Part shown: piece by piece, positions 1 to 8,541 of the stretch
Numbering within the stretch: the first letter of the stretch is position 1
Layout of the letters: every line of letters begins with the position of its first letter
Source: Oscillatoriales cyanobacterium
Lineage (GTDB): Bacteria; Cyanobacteriota; Cyanobacteriia; Cyanobacteriales; Laspinemataceae
Assembly: GCA_011390955.1 (NCBI GenBank)
Contig: JAABRM010000010.1
Location: forward strand, 116,643 to 180,642
Direction: 5' to 3'
Length of the DNA: 64,000 bases
Position numbers and translations under genes: made by a program
Notes under the pieces: generated by a model
Seen by the model: only the letters and a program-made list of their open reading frames with translations
The model's database searches: none
Told to the model about the DNA's origin: nothing

Positions 1-307
1 TCTGGATTTTCCTGGATTGTGGGGATTTTCGGGCAGAATCGGGCAGAATGATTTAATCCGAGGGAATTTCTGGGTTTTAGTTGTTGATTTTTATCATTTA
101 ATACTATAATAAGTTATCAAAGAAAAATTTTAGGCAAGATTGGCGATCGTAATGTAAAAATATCAAAAATATCCATCAAAAATATCCATCAGCCTCGACG
201 CACCCGGAATCAATCCTCTTAATTCATTTAAACATAATATAATGACTGGTTAAGCGTCAGCCGCGATTGCCCTGTTTTTCCCTACCGATCGTATTGGTGA
301 TATTTCC

Positions 308-2008
308 ATGCGCCCTACCCGTCTTTTAACTATCTATATCGGTTTGGCCCTGATTTTAGGGCTGATTCTGTGGCTGGTGAATTCTCTTTACCAGCTATAT
401 ATTCAGGTATCTTATACGGCTCCATTTTTGGCGTTATTGCTGGTATTACTGGCGATCGCGCTGTTGGGCTTATTCGTAGGTACTTTTTTATATTACATGG
501 GACTCCTGCCCGGATACCCCCTGCCCGCGAAACCGGGACGCCGCGCCAAAAAACGCCAAATCCCCGTGCAAAAAACCGCTGCTGCTGCGGAAACTTTGCA
601 AGCGATTCGGGAACAGGTGACGCAAATTCAAGATGAAGTTGCCCGTCAAGCCATGTTACGTCGCACGCGGGAAATTGAGGCTAATTTAGCCAGAGGAGAT
701 TTACAAGTGGTCGTATTTGGCACCGGCGCCGCTGGCAAAACTTCTGTGGTCAATGCCCTTTTAGGGCGAATGGTCGGTCGAGTCGAGGCGCCGATGGGCA
801 CTACGGAAGTAGGAGAAACTTATACTTTGAATTTGAAAGGATTAGATCGGCATATTTTAATTACGGATACACCGGGGATTTCCGAAGCAGGTTTGGCCGG
901 ATCTCAACGAGAGGAAATTGCCCGCAGACTCGCTACAGAAGCGGATTTACTTTTATTTGTGGTCGATAACGATCTAAGTCGGTCAGAATATGAATCCCTC
1001 CAAACTTTAATTCAAATTGGTAAGCGATCGCTCTTAGTTTTAAATAAAACCGATCTTTACACCGAAACGGAACAAGAAATTATCTTGGCTAGACTGCGAG
1101 AAAGAGTGCGCGGATATATCGCCTCGATGGATTTAGTGGCTGTAGCGGCTAACCCCAAACCCGTGAATTTGGAAGGGGGCGGTCTATTTGAAATGGAACC
1201 GGATATTATGCCCCTAATTCGTCGCATGGCGTTAATTTTACGGGCAGAAGGAGAAGATTTACTCGCGGATAATATTTTATTGCAATCTCAACAGTTAGGA
1301 GAAGAAGCTCGCAAACTAATTGATAATCAACGCCGACGGCAAGCGGATAAAATTGTCGAACGGTTCCAATGGATTGGGGCTGGAGTGATTGCCTGTACTC
1401 CTGTGCCCGTAGTGGATCTGTTAGCGACTGCCGCCGTTAATGCTCAAATGGTGGTAGAAATTGGCAAAATTTACGACTGTGAAATTAATGTGGAACGAGG
1501 CAGAGAAATGGCCTTGTCTTTGGCCAAAACTTTGGCCAGTTTAGGCATTGTTAAAGGGGCTTTAAATTTACTGACCACCGCGTTACAATTAAATCTGAGT
1601 ACCTTAATTATTGGTAAAGCGATTCAAGGAATTACCGCCGCCTATTTAACTCGAATTGCCGGAAAAAGTTTTATTGAATATTTCCGACAAGATCAAGATT
1701 GGGGAGATGGCGGCATGATGGAAGTAGTGCAACGGCAATTTGAATTAACTAAAAAAGATGAATTTGTCCAAGGTTTTGTCAAAGATGCGATCGCGCGTGT
1801 AGTCGATCCGATTAAAGATAACTTATCAGAAACCCTGCCACCAAGTTTTTCCCCAGATTGGGTTGCCGAAAATCCCGAATATCAGCCCGAATATGAGCAA
1901 GAATATCCGCCCGAATATCAACCCGAATATCCGCAGTCAGATGAAGTAAATCAGGGAGAATATTCCGACTGGGACAGTCCGCGATCGCGATCGAGAGATG
2001 ATTGGTAG
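308..2008 (+). CDS. membrane-anchored small GTPase with DUF697-type C-terminal region
   Basis: This is a 566-residue GTP-binding protein of the Era/YcjF-like type found in most cyanobacteria; its cellular role is not established. Two hydrophobic segments (about residues 5-30 and 38-65) anchor it in a membrane. A basic/coiled stretch (75-125) follows, then the G domain: P-loop GTGAAGKTS at 138-146, DTPG at 187-190 and NKTD at 246-249. Residues 330-480 contain the two glycine/alanine-rich hydrophobic stretches expected of a DUF697 region. The C-terminus (about 518-545) is a Tyr/Glu/Pro-rich repeat of EYQPEY type, an unusual disordered tail. The gene stands alone; no strong Shine-Dalgarno precedes the ATG. 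Confidence 0.85.
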   Translation: MRPTRLLTIYIGLALILGLILWLVNSLYQLYIQVSYTAPFLALLLVLLAIALLGLFVGTFLYYMGLLPGYPLPAKPGRRAKKRQIPVQKTAAAAETLQAIREQVTQIQDEVARQAMLRRTREIEANLARGDLQVVVFGTGAAGKTSVVNALLGRMVGRVEAPMGTTEVGETYTLNLKGLDRHILITDTPGISEAGLAGSQREEIARRLATEADLLLFVVDNDLSRSEYESLQTLIQIGKRSLLVLNKTDLYTETEQEIILARLRERVRGYIASMDLVAVAANPKPVNLEGGGLFEMEPDIMPLIRRMALILRAEGEDLLADNILLQSQQLGEEARKLIDNQRRRQADKIVERFQWIGAGVIACTPVPVVDLLATAAVNAQMVVEIGKIYDCEINVERGREMALSLAKTLASLGIVKGALNLLTTALQLNLSTLIIGKAIQGITAAYLTRIAGKSFIEYFRQDQDWGDGGMMEVVQRQFELTKKDEFVQGFVKDAIARVVDPIKDNLSETLPPSFSPDWVAENPEYQPEYEQEYPPEYQPEYPQSDEVNQGEYSDWDSPRSRSRDDW

Positions 2009-2099
2009 TGGTTATTTGTTGTTTGTTATTCTTGATGAGGCAGATGCTTCAAATAACCAATAGACAATTCTGGCTTTTATACCGTAGAGATCCCCCCAA

Positions 2100-2124
2100 C
2101 CCCCCTTAAAAAGGGGGGCTTTTT
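2100..2124 (+). terminator. C6-loop-G6 hairpin followed by CTTTTT
   Basis: CCCCCC, a 7-nt A-rich loop and GGGGGG are followed by CTTTTT, so the site can act as an intrinsic terminator for the GTPase gene. The same GATCCCCCCAACCCCCC motif recurs near 10830 and 19230, with a variant inside rsmE near 50725, so it is also a dispersed repeat. Confidence 0.6.
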
Positions 2125-2176
2125 AGAATTTTGCACTCTTGTCTAGTAACTAATAACCAATAACTAGGTAAAATAA

Positions 2177-2329
2177 CTAGATGAAAAATGCCTTAATCAT
2201 CCCCGGATCGATCGGTGCGGGAATCATTTCCCCCCGGAAATCCAGAAATTGCACCAGCATCAGATATCCCACTGCCAACAGCAAAGAAATCGCCCCAGTC
2301 ACGATCGCCACAATTTTGCCACGATCCAT
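2177..2329 (-). CDS. 50-residue single-pass membrane protein
   Basis: The small ORF begins MDRGKIVAIVTGAISLLLAV and ends PGMIKAFFI. An ATG sits behind a good Shine-Dalgarno (AAGAGG, 8 nt upstream). Residues 6-28 form one transmembrane helix, and the rest is a short, proline-containing, acidic/hydrophobic tail. Its codon use and an embedded HIP1-like CGATCG look like real coding sequence. I recall similar ~50-residue proteins in many cyanobacteria but know no function. It converges on the upstream GTPase gene. Confidence 0.65.
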   Translation of the reverse strand: MDRGKIVAIVTGAISLLLAVGYLMLVQFLDFRGEMIPAPIDPGMIKAFFI

Positions 2330-2663
2330 AATTTACCTCTTGTAAAATTTTCTTAACAAATTTTAGACCCATCTGCTACCCATCTGCCATAATTCTGCTC
2401 ATTTTTCCACCAAAATTGATCTAAAATAGCTAAAAACAGAGAAAAAATAGTATTTATATTGTAGGGTGGGCAAAAGTGTACCTATCATATATAGTAGGGT
2501 GGGTAAAATTTTTTGCCCACCTGAAGAATGTTAGTGACTGTTAGATGAATTTTTTAAATTGGTATAAAATAGCTAAAAACAGAGAAAAAATAAATCTAGA
2601 GACAATCCCTTAAAGGCATCTCAAGATTAGGTCGTTAAAAAGCGCAAAAGCGGAGAGTCTGAT
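2330..2663. repeat. intergenic region with GTAGGGTGGGCAAA repeats
   Basis: About 330 bases without a gene. Two GTAGGGTGGG(C/T)AAA copies lie near 2462 and 2494; the second is paired with TTTGCCCAC to make a palindrome. A short direct repeat (AAAATAGCTAAAAACAGAGAAAAAATA) occurs near 2422 and 2566. The promoter of the downstream ABC gene should be here but I cannot assign it. Confidence 0.6.
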
Positions 2664-3644
2664 ATGGAATCGGTAGCTGGTTTATCTACTCAACCAATGA
2701 ATACAGAAAACGAGGCTGTAGTCCAAACCTGGGAACTGAGTAAATTTTATCGCACTGGGTTTTGGCTGAATCAACAAATTCTGTCCTTAAAAAACTGTAA
2801 CTTAACCATTTATCCCGGTGAAACCTTTGGCTTATTAGGGCAGAATGGTGCCGGAAAAACCACATTGCTCAAAACTCTTTTGGGAATTGTTAAACCTACC
2901 AGTGGTCGAGGGGTAATTTTCGGTCGTCCCCTAGGCGATCGCGCTGTTAAAGAACGCATCGGTTACTTACCAGAAAATGCTTACTTTTATGATTATCTCA
3001 CCGGCTGGGAATGTTTAGAATTTACCGCCAATTTATTTCAAATTTCCGCCGCCACTAGAGAACATCGGATTATCGATCTATTAGATTTAGTTGGATTAGC
3101 CAAATCCAGCGCCAAAAATAAACAACTCCGCCAATATTCTAAAGGAATGTTACAAAGAATTGGCATGGCGCAAGCGTTAATCAATGACCCAGAATTAGTG
3201 TTATTAGATGAACCTATGTCCGGTCTTGACCCCTTGGGAAGATATCAAATGCGGGAAATTATTTTATCCTTAAAACAGCAAGGCAAGACAATTTTCTTTA
3301 ATAGCCATATTCTAGCCGATGTGGAGAAAATCTGCGATCGCGTAGCTATTCTGGCGCGAGGAGAAATCATTGCTGAGGGGACAATTAAAGAAATGATTGG
3401 CACCGCCGAAACCTACCACGTCAAAGGTCAAGGGGGAAATGTAGAGGTGTTAAAACAATGGCTGAAAAATCTAGAATTTGAAGATGAAACTTGGGCAGGA
3501 ACATTACAAGGAAATACCCAAGACTTTTTAGCCAGCTTACAACTCATGGAAGCTAAACTAATTTCTCTGAGTTTATCCAGTGCGTCCTTAGAGGAGTTTT
3601 TTGTCCAAGAACTGCGGGAAAAAGGATTAACAGTTAGTCAATAA
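2664..3644 (+). CDS. ABC transporter ATP-binding protein (CcmA/NatA type)
   Basis: This 326-residue ABC ATPase would energise an export-type transporter at the inner membrane. Walker A GQNGAGKTT is at residues 59-67, a non-canonical signature YSKGM (instead of LSGGQ) at 158-162, and Walker B LVLLDEP at 178-184, followed by the D-loop SGLD and the switch His (NSHI). The 230-326 region matches the C-terminal extension of gliding/NatA-type ATPases. No permease gene is adjacent, so the partner is encoded elsewhere. The start at 2664 has GGAG upstream; an internal Met at residue 12 is an alternative. Confidence 0.85.
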   Translation: MESVAGLSTQPMNTENEAVVQTWELSKFYRTGFWLNQQILSLKNCNLTIYPGETFGLLGQNGAGKTTLLKTLLGIVKPTSGRGVIFGRPLGDRAVKERIGYLPENAYFYDYLTGWECLEFTANLFQISAATREHRIIDLLDLVGLAKSSAKNKQLRQYSKGMLQRIGMAQALINDPELVLLDEPMSGLDPLGRYQMREIILSLKQQGKTIFFNSHILADVEKICDRVAILARGEIIAEGTIKEMIGTAETYHVKGQGGNVEVLKQWLKNLEFEDETWAGTLQGNTQDFLASLQLMEAKLISLSLSSASLEEFFVQELREKGLTVSQ

Positions 3645-3649
3645 AATTG

Positions 3650-3674
3650 TAGGACACGGCAATGCCGTGTCCTA
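3650..3674. repeat. GGACACGGCA palindrome between convergent genes
   Basis: TAGGACACGGCA and TGCCGTGTCCTA form a near-perfect hairpin, with ATTTTA on the plus side. It lies between the convergent ABC and amylase genes and may terminate both. Related palindromes occur at 8344, 43582 and inside dnaX at 61838. Confidence 0.6.
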
Positions 3675-3724
3675 ATTTTACCTCTAATTTTCAATCCCCT
3701 GTCCTAATTCATGGCAGATTTAAC

Positions 3725-5212
3725 TCAACCAGAACTACCCAAAATAATCGCGCTACGACGCGGTAAATTTAAAGTAAGCTGACCATCCTGCCAAGATATT
3801 TCACCTTGGCCATATAATTGCTGATTTAACTTTAAATTACAACTGACATCAAAACTGACATCAAAAGTTTCTTTGGCTGATTCTAACCCCGCATTAATAG
3901 CCACAATAATCGTTTCTTCGGGCAAGGTTCGGGCAAACGCATAAACCATTCCCTGACTGCCAATTACTTGATATTTGCCTGTCTGTAAAGCTGGATGATT
4001 TCGCCGGATCTGAATTAACTGTTTATGCTGGTGTAAAACCGCTTGATTCCATTGATTTTCTGGGGGAAAAGCCCGACGACAATCAGGGTCATCGCCTCCC
4101 GGTAAACCCACTTCATCCCCATAGTAAATACTCGGTGCGCCGACACTGGTCATTAATAATACGGTGGCTAATTCTATGGTGGCGAAATCATCGCCACAAA
4201 TGGTTAATAATCTGGCCGTATCGTGACTATCTAATAAGTTTAATTGGGTTAGTTGAATTTCCCAGGGATACAAGTTGAGAAGGTCGGTAATTTTTTGGGC
4301 ATATCCAGGGGCATCTAAAGCGGGATAAGGGAAATATGGGTGATGTTCTACCAGTTCCATTTTGACGCGATCGCCTGCGGTAAAGGCAATTGTTGGCCCG
4401 GTAAATAAATAATTCATCACCCCATCAAACTGGGTGCCATCTAACCATTGCCGAGAATCTGTCCAGACTTCTCCGACAATATAAGCATCGGGGTTTATGG
4501 CTTTCACCCGTTGGCGAAATTCCTGCCAAAATCCGGGGGTTTCTACACAATAAGGCACATCCAAACGCCAGCCATCAATGCCTTGTTGCAGCCAATATTC
4601 AGCAATCTGCATAATATATTCTCTGGCGGCAGGATTTTCGTGATTAAACTTAGGCAGCGATCGATTATTTGCCCAACTTGTATAATTAGCGGGTTTACTG
4701 CCATCATAAGCAGATAGAGGCCAATCTTCAATTAAAAACCAATCGACCCAAGGAGAATTTGGGCCATTTTCTAAAATATCGTTGAAAAAGAAAAAGCCCC
4801 GACTAGCGTGATTAAATACCCCATCGAGTACCACCTTAATCTCTCGTTGATGGGCGGCATCTAGCAATGCCAGAAATGCTTCATTCCCCCCCAGAATCGG
4901 GTCAACTTGATAATAATCATGGGTGTGGTAGCGGTGATTGCAAGCTGATTGAAAAATCGGGGTAAAATAAATGGCATTAATGCCTAAATCTTGCAAGTAA
5001 TCAAGTTTTTCTATGACGCCCCAAAGATTCCCCCCTTTATATCCTTGGAGGGTGGGAGGTGCATCCCAGGGTTCTAATTGTTCCGGTTGCCAACCTCCCC
5101 CCGGTTGACGGCAAAATTTGACCCCATTGGGGGGATCACTTTTGGCAAAGCGATCGGGAAATATTTGATAGAAAACCGCTTGTTTGACCCAATTTGGGGT
5201 GTGAATTTCCAT
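3725..5212 (-). CDS. GH13 alpha-amylase / maltodextrin hydrolase
   Basis: A 495-residue glycoside hydrolase family 13 enzyme that should cleave alpha-1,4 glucans, probably glycogen-derived maltodextrins. There is no signal peptide, so it is expected in the cytoplasm. All four GH13 regions are present: DGVFNH (130-135), GWRLDVPY (214-221, nucleophile D218), GEVW (247-250, acid/base E248) and LLDSHD (326-331, D331). The N-terminus (VFYQIFPDRF) and the absence of a long N-terminal beta domain fit the neopullulanase/cyclomaltodextrinase-like subgroup in a short form. Exact substrate cannot be fixed from sequence. Confidence 0.9.
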   Translation of the reverse strand: MEIHTPNWVKQAVFYQIFPDRFAKSDPPNGVKFCRQPGGGWQPEQLEPWDAPPTLQGYKGGNLWGVIEKLDYLQDLGINAIYFTPIFQSACNHRYHTHDYYQVDPILGGNEAFLALLDAAHQREIKVVLDGVFNHASRGFFFFNDILENGPNSPWVDWFLIEDWPLSAYDGSKPANYTSWANNRSLPKFNHENPAAREYIMQIAEYWLQQGIDGWRLDVPYCVETPGFWQEFRQRVKAINPDAYIVGEVWTDSRQWLDGTQFDGVMNYLFTGPTIAFTAGDRVKMELVEHHPYFPYPALDAPGYAQKITDLLNLYPWEIQLTQLNLLDSHDTARLLTICGDDFATIELATVLLMTSVGAPSIYYGDEVGLPGGDDPDCRRAFPPENQWNQAVLHQHKQLIQIRRNHPALQTGKYQVIGSQGMVYAFARTLPEETIIVAINAGLESAKETFDVSFDVSCNLKLNQQLYGQGEISWQDGQLTLNLPRRSAIILGSSG

Positions 5213-5435
5213 AGGTGCTCCGATGTTACGTTTTTTGCTAATCGATCGACTATTAAATTTTAATCTATTTTTCGATAATATTGCAGTAATATTGCGTCAA
5301 TATTGCGATAATATTGCGGGCGATCGCTGATAAATAGTCAGAAAAATTGCCAGAAAATTGCCAGAAAATTGCTAAAAAAATAAAAACTTGCCAAAAAAAC
5401 CAGAAAATTGCCAGATAATTGCGATCGCTTTCAGA

Positions 5436-5546
5436 TATAGCGTTTATTGTCCGAATGAAATACAGAGGTTTTCTGGATTCCCGCATTCGCGGGAATGACA
5501 GTTTTTCTTCTGATATGGTCTGCATTTATTTCTGCCCACCTACTTA
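5436..5546 (+). mobile_element. chimeric MITE-like element (type B left end, type A right end)
   Basis: The copy starts TATAGCGTTTATTGTC like the type B elements at 5545 and 12245, passes the central GGATTCCCGC/GCGGGAATGACAG hairpin, and ends GCATTTATTTCTGCCCACCTACTTA like the type A element at 39503. It directly abuts the next copy, sharing TA at the junction. Confidence 0.6.
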
Positions 5547-5646
5547 TAGCGTTTATTGTCCGAATGAAATACAGAGTTTTTCTGGATTCCCGCATTCGCG
5601 GGAATGACAGGTTTTTTTGTAAGTCATAACTCTGACAACTGCGATA
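5545..5646 (+). mobile_element. MITE-like element type B
   Basis: About 102 bp with imperfect terminal inverted repeats (TATAGCGTTTATTGTC against GACAACTGCGATA) and a central GGATTCCCGCATTCGCGGGAAT hairpin core. It encodes no protein. Its closest relative in the window is at 12245-12347. Confidence 0.65.
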
Positions 5647-5798
5647 AAAGTCAATCACTTTACGGTGAGGATAATTACCCAATCGCCGCAATATTCGGCA
5701 ATATTCTGCCGTACCAGAGGCGATCGCCTTAAAGGTTTGCTATCATAGGGAAATATCGCTGAGAAATGTCGCTACGTTAACCAAACCAGGGGGGTATC

Positions 5799-6221
5799 AT
5801 GTACGATCGAGACTCAAACGATTTTAAGTCTCTCAAAGAAACCGTTAAATTAGTTTTCTTTTTTAAGACCATTGTTGGGACAATTTTACTATTATTCGGC
5901 ATAGCGATCGCTTGGGAAGTCATCCAAATCATCTGGACTTCGATCGAAGGTGCGAAATCCATCCCCCTCGTAGAAAATATTATCAGTATGGGTCATAGTG
6001 GCAGCGAATTGAGAAACCAGCTACCCCCTAGTGACATTCATGGACTCTTAGGCGGTTATGAAGATGCGGTTTTTGGTTATGGAATCTTGATTTTTCTGCT
6101 CTCAATTGCGGCGGGAATTGCTCAAACATTCTTAAGCATTGGGGCAGAACTGATTAAATCTGATTTGAGAGCATTGTTAGAAAAGCTAGGAGAAGAACTA
6201 GCAAGATTGTGGCCAAAATAA
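5799..6221 (+). CDS. hypothetical two-helix membrane protein
   Basis: A 140-residue protein that I do not recognise. It has two hydrophobic helices (about residues 21-44 and 95-114), a soluble segment between them, and an amphipathic C-terminal helix rich in Leu/Glu (about 115-140). The ATG follows a G-run (AGGGGGGTATC) that can serve as ribosome binding site. The gene is free-standing, flanked upstream by repeats. Its membrane location is inferred from hydrophobicity only. Confidence 0.6.
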   Translation: MYDRDSNDFKSLKETVKLVFFFKTIVGTILLLFGIAIAWEVIQIIWTSIEGAKSIPLVENIISMGHSGSELRNQLPPSDIHGLLGGYEDAVFGYGILIFLLSIAAGIAQTFLSIGAELIKSDLRALLEKLGEELARLWPK

Positions 6222-6293
6222 AACCAAAATTAATGAAAAATGTCCGATTAAAAATTATCCTAAAAGGCAGATTTTTTTCCCAAAACAGGCTTG

Positions 6294-6434
6294 CTAGTCA
6301 GCGGCAAAGATTACCCAGGCAAAAAATACACCGGCAAAGATTAGAATGCTTTGGGAAAAGACATGATAGCCATGACCGGCATTTTCCTCAAACTTAGATT
6401 GCAGAAATTGCATGATTTGATGCAATTTCTGCAT
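6294..6434 (-). CDS. candidate 46-residue tail-anchored protein
   Basis: The minus-strand ORF reads MQKLHQIMQFLQSKFEENAG, then HGYHVFSQSILIFAGVFFAWVIFAAD in two halves: an amphipathic helix followed by one C-terminal transmembrane helix. An AGG lies about 6 nt upstream of the ATG. The frame stays open further upstream without a good start. A perfect 14-bp inverted repeat (6400-6433) occupies its first codons. The coherent hydrophobic pattern suggests a real protein, but there is no other support. Confidence 0.35.
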   Translation of the reverse strand: MQKLHQIMQFLQSKFEENAGHGYHVFSQSILIFAGVFFAWVIFAAD

Positions 6435-6618
6435 CTTAACCTGTGTTTTTGTATCAATGGCTGCAAAATAATCAGGGAAATTGTGAGTAAAGTTAAGGGA
6501 AAGCTGACGGGAAATAACCGAGAAATTTCACCAAACACCAGATTTTCTTAAGTCGGCAATCAACAAAATGTTGTTCTCAGTTTAACTGTGGTTCAGAGGG
6601 TGAGGAAGAGTAAAAATT

Positions 6619-8304
6619 ATGTCTCAAAAATTAAAGTCTTTCTGGTCGATCGCGCCAGGTAATTTAGCAGTAAGTCTGCTCGCGAGTACATCAGTATTGC
6701 TGACGATGACCATGGGAAATGCGACCGGAGGAAATGCGATCGCCTCAGAGTTAAAAACTGCTGCACCTCACCAGAGTGAATTATCGGTAGATCCCCGGGC
6801 GAATATTCTCGAACAAGTCGAACAATATCATCCCCTCAACCTATCCCAAGGGGGAGAAGAACCCCTGGAACAAGTCAATTTTGTCAATCAACTAACCGAT
6901 GTCAAACCGACAGATTGGGCATATACCGCTTTGCAAAATCTGGCACAACGCCACGGCTGTTTGTTAGCCTATCCTGATAGCACATATCGCGGCAATCGGG
7001 GGCTAACTCGTTATGAGTTTGCTGCCGGTTTAGACGCTTGTCTAGAACAAATTCAACGACAACTCTCTCAGCTAGATGTGGGAGTTGCCGCCGCCGATTT
7101 AGAGACTTTGCGACGCTTACAAGAGGAATTTTCGGGAGAGTTAACAGTTTTGCGTCGTCGAGTTGATGCTTTGGAAGTCCGCACCGCTGAACTGGAAGCA
7201 AATCAATTTTCTACCACGACTAAACTGGTTGGGGAATCTATTTTCACGATCGCCGATGCTTTCGGGTCAGATGTTGATGCGGAAATGGTATTTAATCACC
7301 GGACTCGATTAAACTTTATCACCAGTTTTACCGGAAAAGATAGCTTAATTACCAGGCTAGAATTTGGTAATATTGGCTTATCCTTCAGAAACCCAACTGG
7401 CACCAATGAAGGGCGCTATGCTTATGATGGGTCAGACGGGAATGTGGTCGGCTTAAACCGATTACATTATATTTTTCCCGTCAGCGATCGCCTCCAAGCA
7501 ACCATTTACGCCAATGCCGGAGGCCACCACTTTTATGCGCCCACACTAAATCCCCTTGATGCGGGCGGTGGAGGTACAGGCTCCTTGTCTCGTTTTGGCG
7601 AGCGAAACCCCATATTTCGGAAGCACCTGGGCGGGCGAGGAGTTGGGTTTAAATATCAATTAAGCCCCAACTTACAAGCCAATTTCGGCTATTTAGGCAA
7701 TGAAGCTGGATCGTCAAATCCGGGCAACGGTCTATTTAATGGCAACTACTCTGCTTTAGGTCAAGTGGTATTCGGTAGCCGATTTAAGGTAGGATTAACC
7801 TATCTTCATGGCTATGATGGGCAAGAAAATACCCGCTTTGGATTAGGCGGAACTGGCACTGGCTTGGGGAATCTAAATCTTTCTCCCTTGGGGGTAAAAA
7901 ATACTCCAGTTTCGAGTAATTCTTACGGATTACAAACTTCACTGGAAATTACCCCGAATGCGATCTTGAGTGGCTGGATTGGCAAAACCAGTGCGCGGTT
8001 AATTGGCTTGGGAGATGCGGATATTTTAAATTATGCCGTCACTCTGGCTTTGCCGAATTTAGGTAGTCCAGGAAGTATGGGCGGTTTAGTTGTTGGTGCT
8101 GAACCTTATTTAACGGATTTAGATGTACCCGGAAATCCAGCTTTTGCTAATGATATTCCTTGGCACGTTGAAGGGTTTTACCAGTATCAAATCAACAAGA
8201 ATGTTGCCATTACTCCGGGTTTTATTTGGCTGCTATCTCCCAATCAAAATTCAGAAAACAATGATATCATAATTGGCACTTTCAGAACTACATTTAATTT
8301 TTAA
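6619..8304 (+). CDS. SLH/OprB-type iron uptake porin
   Basis: A 561-residue outer-membrane porin of the cyanobacterial iron-uptake-porin family. It has an N-terminal signal region (to about residue 43), an SLH domain (about 90-145, with VKPTDWAY and GLTRYEFAAGL motifs) that binds peptidoglycan-linked polymer, a coiled coil (about 145-195), and a beta-barrel of OprB type (about 200-561) ending in the aromatic residue F, as barrel proteins do. It would move inorganic ions or small solutes across the outer membrane. The family name implies iron; selectivity is not visible in the sequence. It is monocistronic with its own terminator. Confidence 0.88.
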   Translation: MSQKLKSFWSIAPGNLAVSLLASTSVLLTMTMGNATGGNAIASELKTAAPHQSELSVDPRANILEQVEQYHPLNLSQGGEEPLEQVNFVNQLTDVKPTDWAYTALQNLAQRHGCLLAYPDSTYRGNRGLTRYEFAAGLDACLEQIQRQLSQLDVGVAAADLETLRRLQEEFSGELTVLRRRVDALEVRTAELEANQFSTTTKLVGESIFTIADAFGSDVDAEMVFNHRTRLNFITSFTGKDSLITRLEFGNIGLSFRNPTGTNEGRYAYDGSDGNVVGLNRLHYIFPVSDRLQATIYANAGGHHFYAPTLNPLDAGGGGTGSLSRFGERNPIFRKHLGGRGVGFKYQLSPNLQANFGYLGNEAGSSNPGNGLFNGNYSALGQVVFGSRFKVGLTYLHGYDGQENTRFGLGGTGTGLGNLNLSPLGVKNTPVSSNSYGLQTSLEITPNAILSGWIGKTSARLIGLGDADILNYAVTLALPNLGSPGSMGGLVVGAEPYLTDLDVPGNPAFANDIPWHVEGFYQYQINKNVAITPGFIWLLSPNQNSENNDIIIGTFRTTFNF

Positions 8305-8343
8305 TGGGGCGCGATCGGCAAAAAAAACAACCATGAAAAATTA

Positions 8344-8373
8344 AAGCAGGGACACGAATATCGTGTCCTGCTT
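8344..8373 (+). terminator. GGGACACGA hairpin after the porin gene
   Basis: AAGCAGGGACACGA and TCGTGTCCTGCTT pair almost perfectly, followed by a T/A-rich stretch (ATTTATATTTTT). It is a likely terminator for the porin gene and a member of the GGACACG palindrome family. Confidence 0.65.
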
Positions 8374-8541
8374 ATTTATATTTTTGCCCAATAATTGTCA
8401 CCATGAATTTATTTATAGCAGAAATTAGTTAGATCGTAAATTAGTTCGAGCGAATTTTAATTGATTAATTGCATAAATCCAGCCAAATATAAAGTCTAAT
8501 ATAAATAAATTATTACCACCTCCCTAGAAATTTCTTCATAT

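Noticed and set aside
5265..5691. Short minus-strand ORFs of 86 residues
   Set aside because: They are produced by the MITE copies (the peptide SFPRMRESRK from the GGATTCCCGC hairpin) and repeat in each copy.
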